The notes: a model not told the origin generated them from the sequence alone. A stretch of DNA of 64,000 nucleotides from Rhodanobacteraceae bacterium (GCA_903970285.1 CAJCHN010000065.1:1-64000), one strand, 5' to 3'; positions 18,909-27,830 are shown, counted from the stretch's first letter. Numbers and translations: made by a program.

Positions 18909-19748
18909 GTGCTTCGCGTCGCTGCTATCGACTTTCTGAATCCTGCGCCCCTGATGTGGGACTTCCATCACTCTCCCCGCAAGACACTCCTCGCCGAACG
19001 CTACCAGCTTCATCTCACCCAGCCCTCGGCATGCGCCCGGCAGCTGCTGGACGGAACGGCCGATCTCGGACTCGTTCCCATTGCCGCACTCACACCCGCG
19101 TTGCGTATCGTGCCGGGCTGCGCCATCGCCTCGCAGCGTCAGGTCAGGTCGATTCAACTGATCGCGAAGAAAGACCTGGCAGACGTCAAAACTGTCGCCG
19201 CGGACACCGCTTCGCGCAGTTCCGTGGCCTACACGAAGCTGCTGTTTCGCCACTTCCTGCATACCCGGCCGGCCTTCCACGCCGCACCAGCCGATGCGGC
19301 CGGCATGCTCCGCGAACATGACGCCGCACTGCTCATCGGCGACCCGGCGCTGCTTGCGCTGGAGCAGCGTTCAGCCATTGAAGCTCAAGTGGGTCCGTGC
19401 ACCTGGCACGATGTGGCTACGATGTGGAACTCCTACACCGGTCTGCCCTGGGTCGCCGCAGTGTGGGCGGTCCGAGCTGAGATTCCGCTGAGTCAACGCA
19501 AACGCGAACAGCTCTTTCTGGACCTGAACACCTCCCGGAGGCATGGGCAGGAGAACATCGAAGCGCTGGTCGGCGAGTGGATGCCGCGCCTCGCCATCCC
19601 CCCTGCAACCATCCGCACATACCTGACGGAGAACATCCACTATCTGCTCGATGCCCCGTGTCGCAGCGCGATCGATGAGTTCCGCAGGCTGGCAGCCGCG
19701 AACCACATTCTGCCATCACTCGAGCCAATTCCCTACCTGGCTCTCTAG
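18909..19748 (+). CDS. mqnA: Chorismate dehydratase-type MqnA, futalosine menaquinone pathway
   Basis: The protein has 279 residues. MqnA dehydrates chorismate to 3-[(1-carboxyvinyl)oxy]benzoate, the first step of the futalosine route to menaquinone. The periplasmic-binding-like fold starts with RVAAIDFLNPAPL and continues with LGLVPIAALT, RSSVAYTKLL, LLIGDPALL and GLPWVAAVWA, all matching the MqnA/MqnD family. The GTG start at 18909 is used. Other pathway genes are not in the window. MqnD is the main alternative, but the N-terminal motif order and length favour MqnA. Confidence 0.82.
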   Translation: MLRVAAIDFLNPAPLMWDFHHSPRKTLLAERYQLHLTQPSACARQLLDGTADLGLVPIAALTPALRIVPGCAIASQRQVRSIQLIAKKDLADVKTVAADTASRSSVAYTKLLFRHFLHTRPAFHAAPADAAGMLREHDAALLIGDPALLALEQRSAIEAQVGPCTWHDVATMWNSYTGLPWVAAVWAVRAEIPLSQRKREQLFLDLNTSRRHGQENIEALVGEWMPRLAIPPATIRTYLTENIHYLLDAPCRSAIDEFRRLAAANHILPSLEPIPYLAL

Positions 19749-19813
19749 CGGAGCCTGCGTGGCGGCTCCAGCATTTTAGCGACTTCCCCGCCGCGGTCAG
19801 CGTCTTACCGTCT

Positions 19814-20506
19814 ATGAACGTGCACAGCACGCTGCTGATCCACGCTGCTTCCGTTCTCCTGGCCGGGAACAACCATCACCTGATGCATGTGCTGCTGCGC
19901 TTCGGCCTGATCGGGCTCTTCCTGGTCTCGATCGTCGACTCCTCGTTCGTGCCGCTGCCCATCCCCGGCGTCACTGACATCATGCTGATCCTGTATGCGG
20001 CGCAGCCTCTGGCGCAGCGCCCAGACTCGGTGCTGCTTATTGCCGTCGCCACCGCCGGCTCCGCCCTGGGAGGCTGGTTCTCCTGGCGCGTAGGGCAGTC
20101 CGGGGGCATGGCCTTCATCGAGAAGCGAACGCCCGCGCGGATCTTCAAGCGGGTCTGCGGCTGGATGGAGTCGCATGCCATCCTGGCCGTCGCGGTACCC
20201 GCCATTCTGCCGCCGCCGATGCCGCTCAGCCCGTTCGTGCTCGCCGCCGGCGCCCTCAAGATGTCGCTACGCAAATTCATGGTCACGTTCACCGCCAGCC
20301 GGCTGGTGCGTCATGCCATCGCCGTGCTGCTCGGCATCCGCTACGGCAAGCACGTTCTCGTCCTCTGGTCGAAGTTTTCGGCGAAGTGGGGCACCCCCAT
20401 CCTGATCGTGCTCTGGGCGTTCATCCTGATCAGCGCGGGCTTCGCCTTCTGGCAGCTATGGAAGACCAGCCACACGGTGGGGAACCGAAGCCCCGCCACA
20501 ACGTGA
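19814..20506 (+). CDS. DedA/VTT-domain membrane protein
   Basis: The protein has 230 residues. It has the DedA (SNARE-associated/VTT) pattern: SSFVPLPIPGVTDIML, GWFSWRVGQSGG and an amphipathic reentrant loop before AGALKMSLRKF. Several helices follow, with a final one near residue 200-220. DedA proteins act in lipid transport across the inner membrane (undecaprenyl phosphate or phosphatidylethanolamine recycling in known members). The substrate here is not known. It ends 4 bases from the convergent membrane gene. Confidence 0.85.
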   Translation: MNVHSTLLIHAASVLLAGNNHHLMHVLLRFGLIGLFLVSIVDSSFVPLPIPGVTDIMLILYAAQPLAQRPDSVLLIAVATAGSALGGWFSWRVGQSGGMAFIEKRTPARIFKRVCGWMESHAILAVAVPAILPPPMPLSPFVLAAGALKMSLRKFMVTFTASRLVRHAIAVLLGIRYGKHVLVLWSKFSAKWGTPILIVLWAFILISAGFAFWQLWKTSHTVGNRSPATT

Positions 20507-20510
20507 AAGC

Positions 20511-21218
20511 TCAGACGGCCACAATGCCGGCATCAGAAGCCTTTACCTTGGGCGCGAACCTGCGCTTGTAATAGATGGTGGTGAGCACAATCGCCGGAAC
20601 CCCGACCGCTGTAGGCCAAAGCCACAAGAGGAAGCCGGCGTGCTGAAAAATGCGGCTCAGGGTCACCACAGAGAACGCAGTCCAGGCAGCAATATAGCTG
20701 CCGATGAAGTTGCTCAGGTGGGTGTACCACCAGAACATCTTCTGCTGCGGCTTGCGGACGAAGCTCCACATCTGCTCCGCGGCGGCGCGCATGCCGATGA
20801 AGCCGAAGACAATGGCCACGATGCCGAAGTGCTGCACCCACGCGCCGCGAAACGCACCGAATCCCGACAGACAGGCACTTGTACTGAAGGTGAAGACGGC
20901 GGCAATCCAATCGATCGGCTGTGCGCTTCCACCCCGGGCCAGGCTCTTCAGCTTGAGCACACGATAACCGGAGAATGCCAGGTAGAAGCTGAAGATTGCC
21001 ACCAGAGCAAGGAACAGCACCGGACGATACAGCGCCATCGGCAGAGCCGTCGCCGCCACCGTCCCCATCGCCCAAAGATAGACCATTCCCCAGCGTTTAT
21101 GCTGCTTGCCGCCCTTCGCGGTAGCGAGCGCCACCGGAGCCAGCGCAAACGCGCTGAACCCGGCACAGACATGGACCAACAGCAACAACCTCATCCAAAC
21201 CGGATCTGCATGATTCAT
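20511..21218 (-). CDS. DUF2306-like integral membrane protein under PadR control
   Basis: This is a 235-residue protein with seven or so hydrophobic helices. The pattern LLLVHVCAGFSAFALAPVAL followed by KQHKRWGMVYLWAM resembles DUF2306 (conserved HxxxG in helix 1 and HRxxGxxY after helix 2). AGGAGG precedes the ATG by about 7 bases. Its start codon overlaps the stop of the PadR gene (ATGA), so the two are translated together and the regulator probably controls this protein. The biochemical role is unknown. Confidence 0.78.
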   Translation of the reverse strand: MNHADPVWMRLLLLVHVCAGFSAFALAPVALATAKGGKQHKRWGMVYLWAMGTVAATALPMALYRPVLFLALVAIFSFYLAFSGYRVLKLKSLARGGSAQPIDWIAAVFTFSTSACLSGFGAFRGAWVQHFGIVAIVFGFIGMRAAAEQMWSFVRKPQQKMFWWYTHLSNFIGSYIAAWTAFSVVTLSRIFQHAGFLLWLWPTAVGVPAIVLTTIYYKRRFAPKVKASDAGIVAV

Positions 21219-21790
21219 CGCACTGCCTCCTGGAGTTCTGGTTGATCGTTGCGCATTCCGTTCAGTGCTTCGATCGTCTCGTCGGCCCACGTCGCCAGCG
21301 CCCGCACTTCCGCCATGCCATACCTCACCGTCATCAGCCAGAACGGCAGCCCGGGGTTTCCCGCATGCACCCGTTGGATGTCGCGCTCGATCGCCTGGTA
21401 GCGCGCAAGATCCATTCGCCACGCGCGACGCCACTCGGCGACCTGCTGCTGCATGGTTTCCGGGCTTGAAAGCTTTCCAAAGAAGATTTTGAGCAACAGC
21501 TCGTTCCGCTTGACCTGGGGGCGAGGCATCACGCCAAGCCACTGCATCAGCCGCTCCCGGCCCGTATCGGTCAGCGAGAAGACCCGGCTTCCGGCGCGCT
21601 CCCCCTCGGAACCGCGAACGAAGCCTTCCTCTTCCAGCCGCTTCAGCGTCGGATAAATCTGGCCGAAGCTCTCATTCCAGAAGTTCCCTATCGATCCGGA
21701 GATCATCTGCCGCAGCTCATAGCCGGTCATCGGACACATGCTGAGCATGCCAAGCAAGGCATCGGCAGACGTGGTTCTGGTCTCCTGCAT
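21215..21790 (-). CDS. PadR family transcriptional regulator
   Basis: The protein has 191 residues. The winged helix (residues 8-85) shows the PadR signature ALLGMLSMCPMTGYELRQMI, FGQIYPTLKRLEEEGFV and YSLT-like VFSLTDTGRERL. A C-terminal Vir-type dimerisation helix region follows. Its start codon lies at the edge of a 28-bp palindrome, and its stop overlaps the start of a membrane protein gene, the typical layout of an autoregulated PadR-membrane protein unit. The inducing ligand is unknown. Confidence 0.93.
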   Translation of the reverse strand: MQETRTTSADALLGMLSMCPMTGYELRQMISGSIGNFWNESFGQIYPTLKRLEEEGFVRGSEGERAGSRVFSLTDTGRERLMQWLGVMPRPQVKRNELLLKIFFGKLSSPETMQQQVAEWRRAWRMDLARYQAIERDIQRVHAGNPGLPFWLMTVRYGMAEVRALATWADETIEALNGMRNDQPELQEAVR

Positions 21791-21816
21791 ATCTGAAAGA
21801 TATATCTTCCAGATAT
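21789..21816. promoter_or_regulatory. PadR operator candidate
   Basis: ATATCTGAAAGATAT (21789-21803) is followed, overlapping by two bases, by ATATCTTCCAGATAT (21802-21816). The second is the reverse complement of the first with one mismatch in 15. The dyad covers the padR start codon, so a bound dimer would block transcription or translation initiation. The transcript may be leaderless or have a very short leader. Confidence 0.7.
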
Positions 21817-21885
21817 GTTGTCAAGAGGAGATTCGTCCAGGTGACCCGTCCTGTGTTTATCCGTGTCTGGTCTCCGGAACCGCTC

Positions 21886-22911
21886 TCAGAATTCCCACTG
21901 CAGCAGCGTCGCGCCCACGGTGAAGCCGGCGCCGACGCTCGCCAGCAGCACCAGGTCGCCCTTTTTCAGCCGTCCATCATCAAGCGCGGTCTGCATGGCC
22001 AGCGGAATTGTCGCCGCGGTCGTATTGCCATAACGATCGATATTGATGACGACGCACTCCTCCGCCATGCCGAGTCGCTCGGCGGTCGACAGAATGATGC
22101 GTTTGTTCGCCTGATGCGGGATGAAGCACTTCAGGTCTTTGCCGGTCACGCCGTTGCGCGTCAGCACCAACTCCGAGACCTCGGCCATCTTGCGCACGGC
22201 AAACTTGTAGACCGCGCCGCCATCCTGGTGAACGTAATGCATCTTCGCGGACACGGTTTCGCAGCTTGCGGGGTGCAGCGAGCCGCCTCCCGGCATATTG
22301 AGCGACACCGCGCCCGAGCCATCGATCTCGTGCACATAGTCCACCAGGCCAATCTCATGGCCGGCGCACGGCTCCAGCAGCACCGCGCCCGCGCCATCCC
22401 CGAAGATGACGCAGGTAGCCCGGTCGGTATAGTCGATGATCGAACTCATCACGTCGGCGCCGATCACCATCACCTTGGTGTGCATGCCGGATTCGATGAG
22501 CTTGGCCCCCACCTGCAGCGCGTAAGGAAATCCCGAGCAGGCCGCGGAAAGATCGAAACCCCATGCGCCCTTCGCCCCGAGCTTGTCCTGCACCAGGCAG
22601 GCGGTAGCCGGGAACATCATGTCCGGCGTCACCGTCGCGACGATGATGACCTCCAGTTCTTCCGCTCCGATGCCGCGCCGTTTCAGGCACTTCCTGGCCG
22701 CTTCGATCGCCAGGTCACTGGTCGCCACGCCCTTGTCGACGATGTGCCTCTCGCGGATACCGGTGCGCTCCTGAATCCACTGGTCGCTGGTGGCGACCAT
22801 CCGCTCGAGATCCTCATTGGTCAACAACCTGGGCGGAACGTAGGCACCCACCGAACTGATCTTGGCCCGTACCCGCGTCTGCGGCTTCAACGTCAGACTC
22901 AAATTCTTCAC
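21886..22911 (-). CDS. fabH: Beta-ketoacyl-ACP synthase III
   Basis: The protein has 341 residues. FabH condenses acetyl-CoA with malonyl-ACP to start fatty acid synthesis. The thiolase-fold triad is visible: Cys in [13 protein letters not shown], His in IPHQANKRI and Asn in [19 protein letters not shown] and [12 protein letters not shown] are also typical. The length is close to the family norm, with a roughly ten-residue N-terminal extension before the first strand. No other fab genes are adjacent. Confidence 0.96.
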   Translation of the reverse strand: MKNLSLTLKPQTRVRAKISSVGAYVPPRLLTNEDLERMVATSDQWIQERTGIRERHIVDKGVATSDLAIEAARKCLKRRGIGAEELEVIIVATVTPDMMFPATACLVQDKLGAKGAWGFDLSAACSGFPYALQVGAKLIESGMHTKVMVIGADVMSSIIDYTDRATCVIFGDGAGAVLLEPCAGHEIGLVDYVHEIDGSGAVSLNMPGGGSLHPASCETVSAKMHYVHQDGGAVYKFAVRKMAEVSELVLTRNGVTGKDLKCFIPHQANKRIILSTAERLGMAEECVVINIDRYGNTTAATIPLAMQTALDDGRLKKGDLVLLASVGAGFTVGATLLQWEF

Positions 22912-23129
22912 CTCACGACAACGTTCCCAAGTCTACAAAAGAAAGCTCCTCTGAACCACCATTCATTCCGGATGCAGCTCACACCACTCAGCGGCCAGAT
23001 CTCAGACAAAGCATCCGCTTGCCGGACGCATCGTCGGCGGGACTGAGAATCGTGACGTGCGAAGTGAGAGCTTGCAGAGTGTCGGAGAAGCAGTCTGTCG
23101 AAGGAGAGGAGTGACTGCAAGAAGGAAGT

Positions 23130-23224
23130 GGCCGGGCGACCCACTGCGCCCGTACGAGCCCGTTACCGTTGCTTCCTTCCGGACCTGGCGGGGTTGGCGG
23201 GATTACGTCGCGTAGGACCCGGCA
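23130..23224 (-). ncRNA. ffs: Signal recognition particle RNA (small bacterial type)
   Basis: Read on the minus strand, the region holds the conserved tip CCAGGTCCGGAAGGAAGCAA (the GNRA-type GGAA tetraloop and the asymmetric loop bound by Ffh). The two ends pair: GCCGGG at 23223-23218 with CCCGGC at 23136-23131. The length of about 95 nt fits the 4.5S class. The exact 5' and 3' ends are estimates. The SRP receptor gene ftsY is elsewhere in the window. It is divergent from the MutS-like gene. Confidence 0.93.
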
Positions 23225-23275
23225 CGAGACTCAGTCTACCATCCCTAGAGACCGTCCGCAGAGGAGGAGTTCCAC

Positions 23276-25144
23276 TTGACGCAGCAGACCCGCGCGGATG
23301 CGCCAGCGGATGTTCCATGGCAGACGTCCCCGCCGCGCACCCAAGCTGAAGTCCTTGCCCGCTATCGCAACCTGCAGCAGCAGCATCAATCCGTCCGCGA
23401 CGGGCTCGCCGCCCGCCAGCGGCACGCGCTGCTTGTGCTTGCTGGCGTTATCCTCGTCATTGCCTGGCAGACCGCGGCCTCGATGCACGGCAAACAGCCC
23501 GCCTGGCCGCTCGCTCTCAGCTTCGCCGCCGTCGCAGGCGTGCTCCTCCTGCTGGTGCGTCTGCAGGCTCCCATGGAGCGGGCGCGCCGCATGATCGTCA
23601 TCTATGACTCTGCGATCGCCCGCGTAGACGGCTCGGAACCCTACGCCGAGAGCACCGGCGAGGACGCTGCCGCGCCATTCGCGTCTGCTCACCTCTACCA
23701 GCACGACCTGGACATCACCGGCGCGAAGTCCCTCTTCGCCCTGCTCTCCACCGTACGCACCGGCATCGGGGAGCGCGGGCTGGCGCGTTATCTGCTCCTT
23801 CCCGTCGCTCACCAGGAGAGCGTTCTGCGCCAGCAGGCGGTACGCGAACTCCACCCGCGGGCGGATCTGCGCGAGCGCATCGCGCTGCTCGGCGCTTCGA
23901 GCTTTCAGCAGCTCTCAGCCAGCTTCTTCGACGGCTGGCTCGAAGAACTCCCTCCGCAGTTTCACACAGTCTTTCGATACCTGCTGCTGCTCACCGCTGC
24001 GCTCAACCTCATGCTGGTTCTCGCCGGACTCTTCCACCGGCGCGACTGGAGCGATCTGCTGCCGGACCTGCTCGCCGTGAGCGCCATACAGTCCGCCATC
24101 TCGCTCCTGATCCGCTCCCGCGTGCTGCCTCTGCTGCAGGGCGCCGCACGCCTGCAGAGCCAGATTCAACTCCTGACGGAAGGTCTCGACGTGCTGCGAC
24201 GATCCGACTTTACAAGCAGCCGCATGCTCGACCTGCAGCGCCGTGTGCCTGCCGAAGCGGTGAAGAGCCTGAAACGGCTTGACAGCTTCCTGGTCGTCGT
24301 GCAACAGCGCGAAAAAGAGCTCTTCCTGATCTTCTCGCTGCTCTTCGCCGCAGGCTCCCAGACGGCCATTTCCATCGCCTACTGGAAGCGTCAACATGCA
24401 GCGGCGATGCGGGGGTGGATCGACGCCTGGGCCGAGTTCGAGACGCTCAATGCGCTGGCGACCTATGCGTTCGAGCACCCGCCGGACGACGCGGAATACA
24501 CCTGGCCACAGCTTCTTCCTGCGGATCACTCGCCCGAGTTTTCAGCCACGAGCCTGCGCCATCCGCTGCTACCCTCCGCTGTCCCGAACGACATCTTCCT
24601 GGGCGAACTGGCCAGCCGCTTCTTCCTCATCAGCGGATCCAACATGGCCGGCAAGTCGACGCTGCTGCGCGCGATCGGCGTCAGCGCCGTGCTGGCGTAT
24701 GCGGGTGCGCCGGTTCGCGGCGCAGCGTGTCGCCTGTCCCCTCTGCGCATCGGCGCCTCCATCGCGCTCACCGATTCGCTGGCCGAAAGCAAGTCGAAGT
24801 TTCTCGCTGAGGTCGAACGCCTGGCCGCCATCGTGGAGGCGAGCGCCAATGCCCCCGTCCTCTTCCTCGTCGACGAGATCTTCAGCGGCACCAACTCGCT
24901 CGACCGCCGGACCGCGGCCGCGGCCGTCCTAGGCCGATTGCTCGCGCACCACGCCATCGGTGCGCTGTCCACCCACGACCTCGCGCTTACGTCGCTCGCT
25001 GCAGACAACCAGGGAGGGTGCAACGTGCACATGGCCAGTCCCGATCCCGCCGACCCCCTCGCGTTCGACTACATCCTGAAGCCCGGGATCAACCAGCATT
25101 CAAACGCTCTTGCGATCATCCGGCTCCTCGGCCTCGAAGCCTGA
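23276..25144 (+). CDS. Membrane-anchored MutS-domain-V ATPase
   Basis: The protein has 622 residues. The TTG start is fixed by GAGGAGGAG 6 bases upstream. Two hydrophobic helices (about residues 50-66 and 76-94) and a second pair (about 230-275) anchor it. The C-terminus is a MutS ABC-type ATPase with Walker A SGSNMAGKSTLLRAI, Walker B LFLVDEIFSGTNSLDR and the H-loop LSTHD. The mismatch-recognition domain I is absent, so this is not repair MutS. Such membrane MutS-like proteins occur in Bacteroidetes and Acidobacteria and have no known function. Confidence 0.85.
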   Translation: MTQQTRADAPADVPWQTSPPRTQAEVLARYRNLQQQHQSVRDGLAARQRHALLVLAGVILVIAWQTAASMHGKQPAWPLALSFAAVAGVLLLLVRLQAPMERARRMIVIYDSAIARVDGSEPYAESTGEDAAAPFASAHLYQHDLDITGAKSLFALLSTVRTGIGERGLARYLLLPVAHQESVLRQQAVRELHPRADLRERIALLGASSFQQLSASFFDGWLEELPPQFHTVFRYLLLLTAALNLMLVLAGLFHRRDWSDLLPDLLAVSAIQSAISLLIRSRVLPLLQGAARLQSQIQLLTEGLDVLRRSDFTSSRMLDLQRRVPAEAVKSLKRLDSFLVVVQQREKELFLIFSLLFAAGSQTAISIAYWKRQHAAAMRGWIDAWAEFETLNALATYAFEHPPDDAEYTWPQLLPADHSPEFSATSLRHPLLPSAVPNDIFLGELASRFFLISGSNMAGKSTLLRAIGVSAVLAYAGAPVRGAACRLSPLRIGASIALTDSLAESKSKFLAEVERLAAIVEASANAPVLFLVDEIFSGTNSLDRRTAAAAVLGRLLAHHAIGALSTHDLALTSLAADNQGGCNVHMASPDPADPLAFDYILKPGINQHSNALAIIRLLGLEA

Positions 25145-25261
25145 AACGCACAAGCCCGAATTTCGTGTCAACTCGCGCTTTCATCTTGCCAACATCTGCA
25201 TCCAAACTGAACAGGCACTCAGTAGCCCGGCACAACCTGCCATCCATCCCTGGAGTTCAGC

Positions 25262-25411
25262 ATGCTGCTCATCATCATTCTCATCATCCTCATCTTTGGC
25301 TCGGGCTTCGGCGGCTACCGCATGGGTCCCGGCTTCGGCTACTACGGCGGCGGCGGACTCTCGCTCATCCTCACCATTGTGCTGATCCTGCTCCTGCTGA
25401 AGGTCATCTAG
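25262..25411 (+). CDS. DUF3309-type micro-protein (49 residues)
   Basis: The ATG with TGGAG about 7 bases upstream encodes MLLIIILIILIFG, then a Gly/Tyr-rich turn (GYRMGPGFGYYGGGG), then LSLILTIVLILLLLKVI. This two-helix hairpin with a glycine-aromatic turn is the DUF3309 pattern found as very short membrane proteins in many soil bacteria. The function is unknown. It lies between the MutS-like ATPase and the beta-glucosidase on the same strand. Confidence 0.75.
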   Translation: MLLIIILIILIFGSGFGGYRMGPGFGYYGGGGLSLILTIVLILLLLKVI

Positions 25412-25564
25412 ACTGCCTGCGCTCTTTCGGTTCCCAATTGTTAGTCCAGCGTGCTAAAACGGTTGCGCATCAGCAATCGTCAGGATGCTGCACCTGTGTT
25501 CTCGACAGCACGCGCGTTCAGTCCACTGCCGCACCCGGGACACCCCGAAAGATCAGGAGTAGCC

Positions 25565-27049
25565 TTGAGCGTCTCTCTTACCCGTAGAACGTTGGCCCGG
25601 TTGCTCGGCGCCTCCGCCGCAGCAGCCTCCATGCCCAGACTTGCCGGGGCCGCCGGCGGTACCGGCGCGCTGCCCGCTCCGGCCAGCCCATCCCCGGCGG
25701 AGACGCCGCGCTCGTTCCCCGCCGGCTTCTTGTGGGGTTCAGCCACGGCCTCTTACCAGGTCGAGGGCGCGGTCCACGCTGATGGCCGTGGCCACACCAT
25801 CTGGGATACCTTCGCGCACACTCCCGGCAAGGTCGCCAACGGCGATACCGGCGATATGGCCGACGACTTCTACCACCGCTACCCCGAAGACATCGCCCTG
25901 ATGAAGCAGATGGGCCTCAAGTCCTTCCGCTTCTCCATTGCTTGGACGCGCGTCTTCCCTACCGGCACTGGCGCACCCAACCCCAAAGGATTGGACTTCT
26001 ACAACCACCTGGTCGATGCCCTGCTCGCGGCCGGCATCGCGCCCTACTGCACGCTGTTTCACTGGGATCTCCCTCAGCCTCTGCAGGATCGAGGCGGATG
26101 GCAGAGCCGCGAAACTTCGCAGGCCTTCGCCGAGTACGCCGGCTACGTCAGCAAACGCCTCTCCGACCGCGTCCAGCACTTCATGACCGTCAACGAGATG
26201 CAGACCTTTGTCGATCTCGGCTACGGCACCGGCATCCATGCGCCCGGGCTCAAGCTGGGCCGGAAGGATCTGGCCCAGGTCGCCCACTACGCTGTGCTCG
26301 CCCACGGCCTCGGCGTGCAGGCTATCCGCGCCAACTCTCCGGCAGGAACCCAGGTCGGACTCGCCGATAACGCCGTCGCCTGCACCCCGGTCTTCAACGC
26401 GCCCGAGCATGTTACCGCCTCGCGCACCGCGTTTCGTGAGGAGAACGCCCGCTTTCTCACTGCCATCATGGAAGGGCGTTACACCGATCTCTACCTGCGC
26501 AAGATGGGCGCAGACGCACCCGCCCATACCGACGCAGACATGCGGGCGATCGGCTCGCCGCTCGATTTCGTCGGGCTTAACGTCTACCCGGCCAGCTACG
26601 TCCGGGCCGACGCCCACGCACCGGGCGGCTACGCCATGGTCTCCGAGCCCTCAACCGCCCCGCGCATGGCTTCACCCTGGCTCTACGTCGGGCCGGAGGC
26701 GCTCTACTGGGTGCCGCGCCAGGTGAACGAACTGTGGCACCCGAAGGCCATCTACATCACGGAGAATGGCGCTTCGTCGGACGACGTCGTTACCCGCGAC
26801 GGCCAGATCCTCGACACCGATCGCACCATGTTTCTGCGCAATTACCTTTCGCAGCTGCAGAAGGCGACTGCCGAAGGCGTTCCCGTGAAGGGTTATTTCT
26901 GCTGGAGCCTGCTCGATAACTACGAATGGGCGGATGGCTACGGCAAGCGCTTCGGCATCGTCTATGTCGACTTCCAGACGCAGAAGCGCACGCCAAAACT
27001 CAGCGCCCACTTCTACCAGGCCACCATCGCGCGAAACTCCGTCGCCTGA
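25565..27049 (+). CDS. Tat-exported GH1 beta-glucosidase
   Basis: From the TTG at 25565 (CAGGAG about 7 bases upstream) the protein has 494 residues and begins with a twin-arginine leader (LTRRTLARLLGASAAAAS), a Pro/Ala-rich linker, then a full GH1 barrel from FPAGFLWGSATASYQVEGA. E211 in MTVNEMQT is the acid/base; the usual NEP is NEM here. The nucleophile is E400 in YITENGAS. It should hydrolyse beta-linked oligosaccharides outside the cytosol. A longer start at 25451 would bury the Tat leader and is less likely. Confidence 0.92.
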   Translation: MSVSLTRRTLARLLGASAAAASMPRLAGAAGGTGALPAPASPSPAETPRSFPAGFLWGSATASYQVEGAVHADGRGHTIWDTFAHTPGKVANGDTGDMADDFYHRYPEDIALMKQMGLKSFRFSIAWTRVFPTGTGAPNPKGLDFYNHLVDALLAAGIAPYCTLFHWDLPQPLQDRGGWQSRETSQAFAEYAGYVSKRLSDRVQHFMTVNEMQTFVDLGYGTGIHAPGLKLGRKDLAQVAHYAVLAHGLGVQAIRANSPAGTQVGLADNAVACTPVFNAPEHVTASRTAFREENARFLTAIMEGRYTDLYLRKMGADAPAHTDADMRAIGSPLDFVGLNVYPASYVRADAHAPGGYAMVSEPSTAPRMASPWLYVGPEALYWVPRQVNELWHPKAIYITENGASSDDVVTRDGQILDTDRTMFLRNYLSQLQKATAEGVPVKGYFCWSLLDNYEWADGYGKRFGIVYVDFQTQKRTPKLSAHFYQATIARNSVA

Positions 27050-27172
27050 CCAGGAGTCCCGTCCCGCCCCCCGCCGACCGGGAACCCACCTTTACTCGCG
27101 TCTCTCGCGGAAGGGGTGAGATCTGCGCTGCTCGAGTCACGGAAGCACTGCACCTCTTCGCATGAGCAAGCG

Positions 27173-27189
27173 GGGCGACAACGTCGCCC
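27173..27189 (-). terminator. Terminator-like hairpin after efpL
   Basis: GGGCGAC (27173-27179) and GTCGCCC (27183-27189) form a 7-bp stem with a 3-base loop, 4 bases beyond the efpL stop. The following minus-strand bases (CGCTTGCTC) are only weakly U-rich, so termination may be partial. Confidence 0.45.
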
Positions 27190-27193
27190 GCAA

Positions 27194-27769
27194 CTAGGCG
27201 CGTCCCGCGAACTCCCCGGTCTCAGTCGTTACCTTCACCTTCTCACCCGCCTTGATAAACAGCGGAACCCGGATCTCGCGGCCGGTCTCAAGCGTTGCCG
27301 CCTTGGTGACGCTGCCGCTCGACGAGTCACCCTTGACCGCCGGCTCGGTGTACGTCACTTCCAGTTCGACAAAGATGGGTAGCTGCAGCCCGATCGGGTT
27401 CCCGTTGAACTTGTGCAGCTGCAGCATGGCGCCTTCGGTCAGCCAGTCCAGCGCCGCGCCCACCATCTCCGGCGTCAACGTAAGCGTCTCGAAGCTCTCC
27501 TGGTCGAGGAAGTGCGAGCCGTCGCCGTCGCTGTAAAGATACGACGCCGGCACCAGCACCAGGTCCGGCTCCTTGAACTTGTCGCTGGCCTTGAAGGTCT
27601 TCTCGAACACCGCGCTGGTCAGCAGGTTGCGCATCTTCAAGCGCACCAGGGTCTGCCCGCCGCGCGCGGTCGGCGAACTGATATCCGAATCCAGGCAAGC
27701 ATACGGCACACTCTCAAACTCAAAAACCATCTTCCGCTTCACGTGAATCGCTTCCACCAACGCCGGCAT
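27194..27769 (-). CDS. efpL: Elongation factor P-like protein EfpL (YeiP type)
   Basis: The protein has 191 residues in three beta-barrel domains (KOW-like, OB and C-terminal). The loop that enters the ribosomal peptidyl-transferase centre reads SPTARGGQT (residues 32-40), with R36, instead of the PGKGQA of canonical EF-P. SPTARG is the signature of YeiP/EfpL, and the end TLETGREIRVPLFIKAGEKV fits the same family. It should help ribosomes at proline and other stall motifs. Many annotations would simply say EF-P. The canonical efp is not in this window. Confidence 0.88.
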   Translation of the reverse strand: MPALVEAIHVKRKMVFEFESVPYACLDSDISSPTARGGQTLVRLKMRNLLTSAVFEKTFKASDKFKEPDLVLVPASYLYSDGDGSHFLDQESFETLTLTPEMVGAALDWLTEGAMLQLHKFNGNPIGLQLPIFVELEVTYTEPAVKGDSSSGSVTKAATLETGREIRVPLFIKAGEKVKVTTETGEFAGRA

Positions 27770-27798
27770 AGACTCTCTCCGTTCCTCGCTCGCAGGAG

Positions 27799-27830
27799 CC
27801 GTTCCAGTGCTCCCAGGAATCCGTTCCAGT
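27799..27830. promoter_or_regulatory. Direct repeat in the efpL / cyclase divergent region
   Basis: CCGTTCCAGT occurs at 27799-27808 and again at 27821-27830, 22 bases apart (two helical turns), 30-60 bases upstream of the efpL start. The spacing suits two molecules of a regulator on one face. The second copy runs into a minus-strand TATACT that could be the efpL -10 element. No bound factor can be named. Confidence 0.4.

Noticed and set aside
27194-27769. Canonical elongation factor P
   Set aside because: The loop SPTARGG and the neighbouring motifs fit EfpL/YeiP better than EF-P, which has PGKG or a similar loop.
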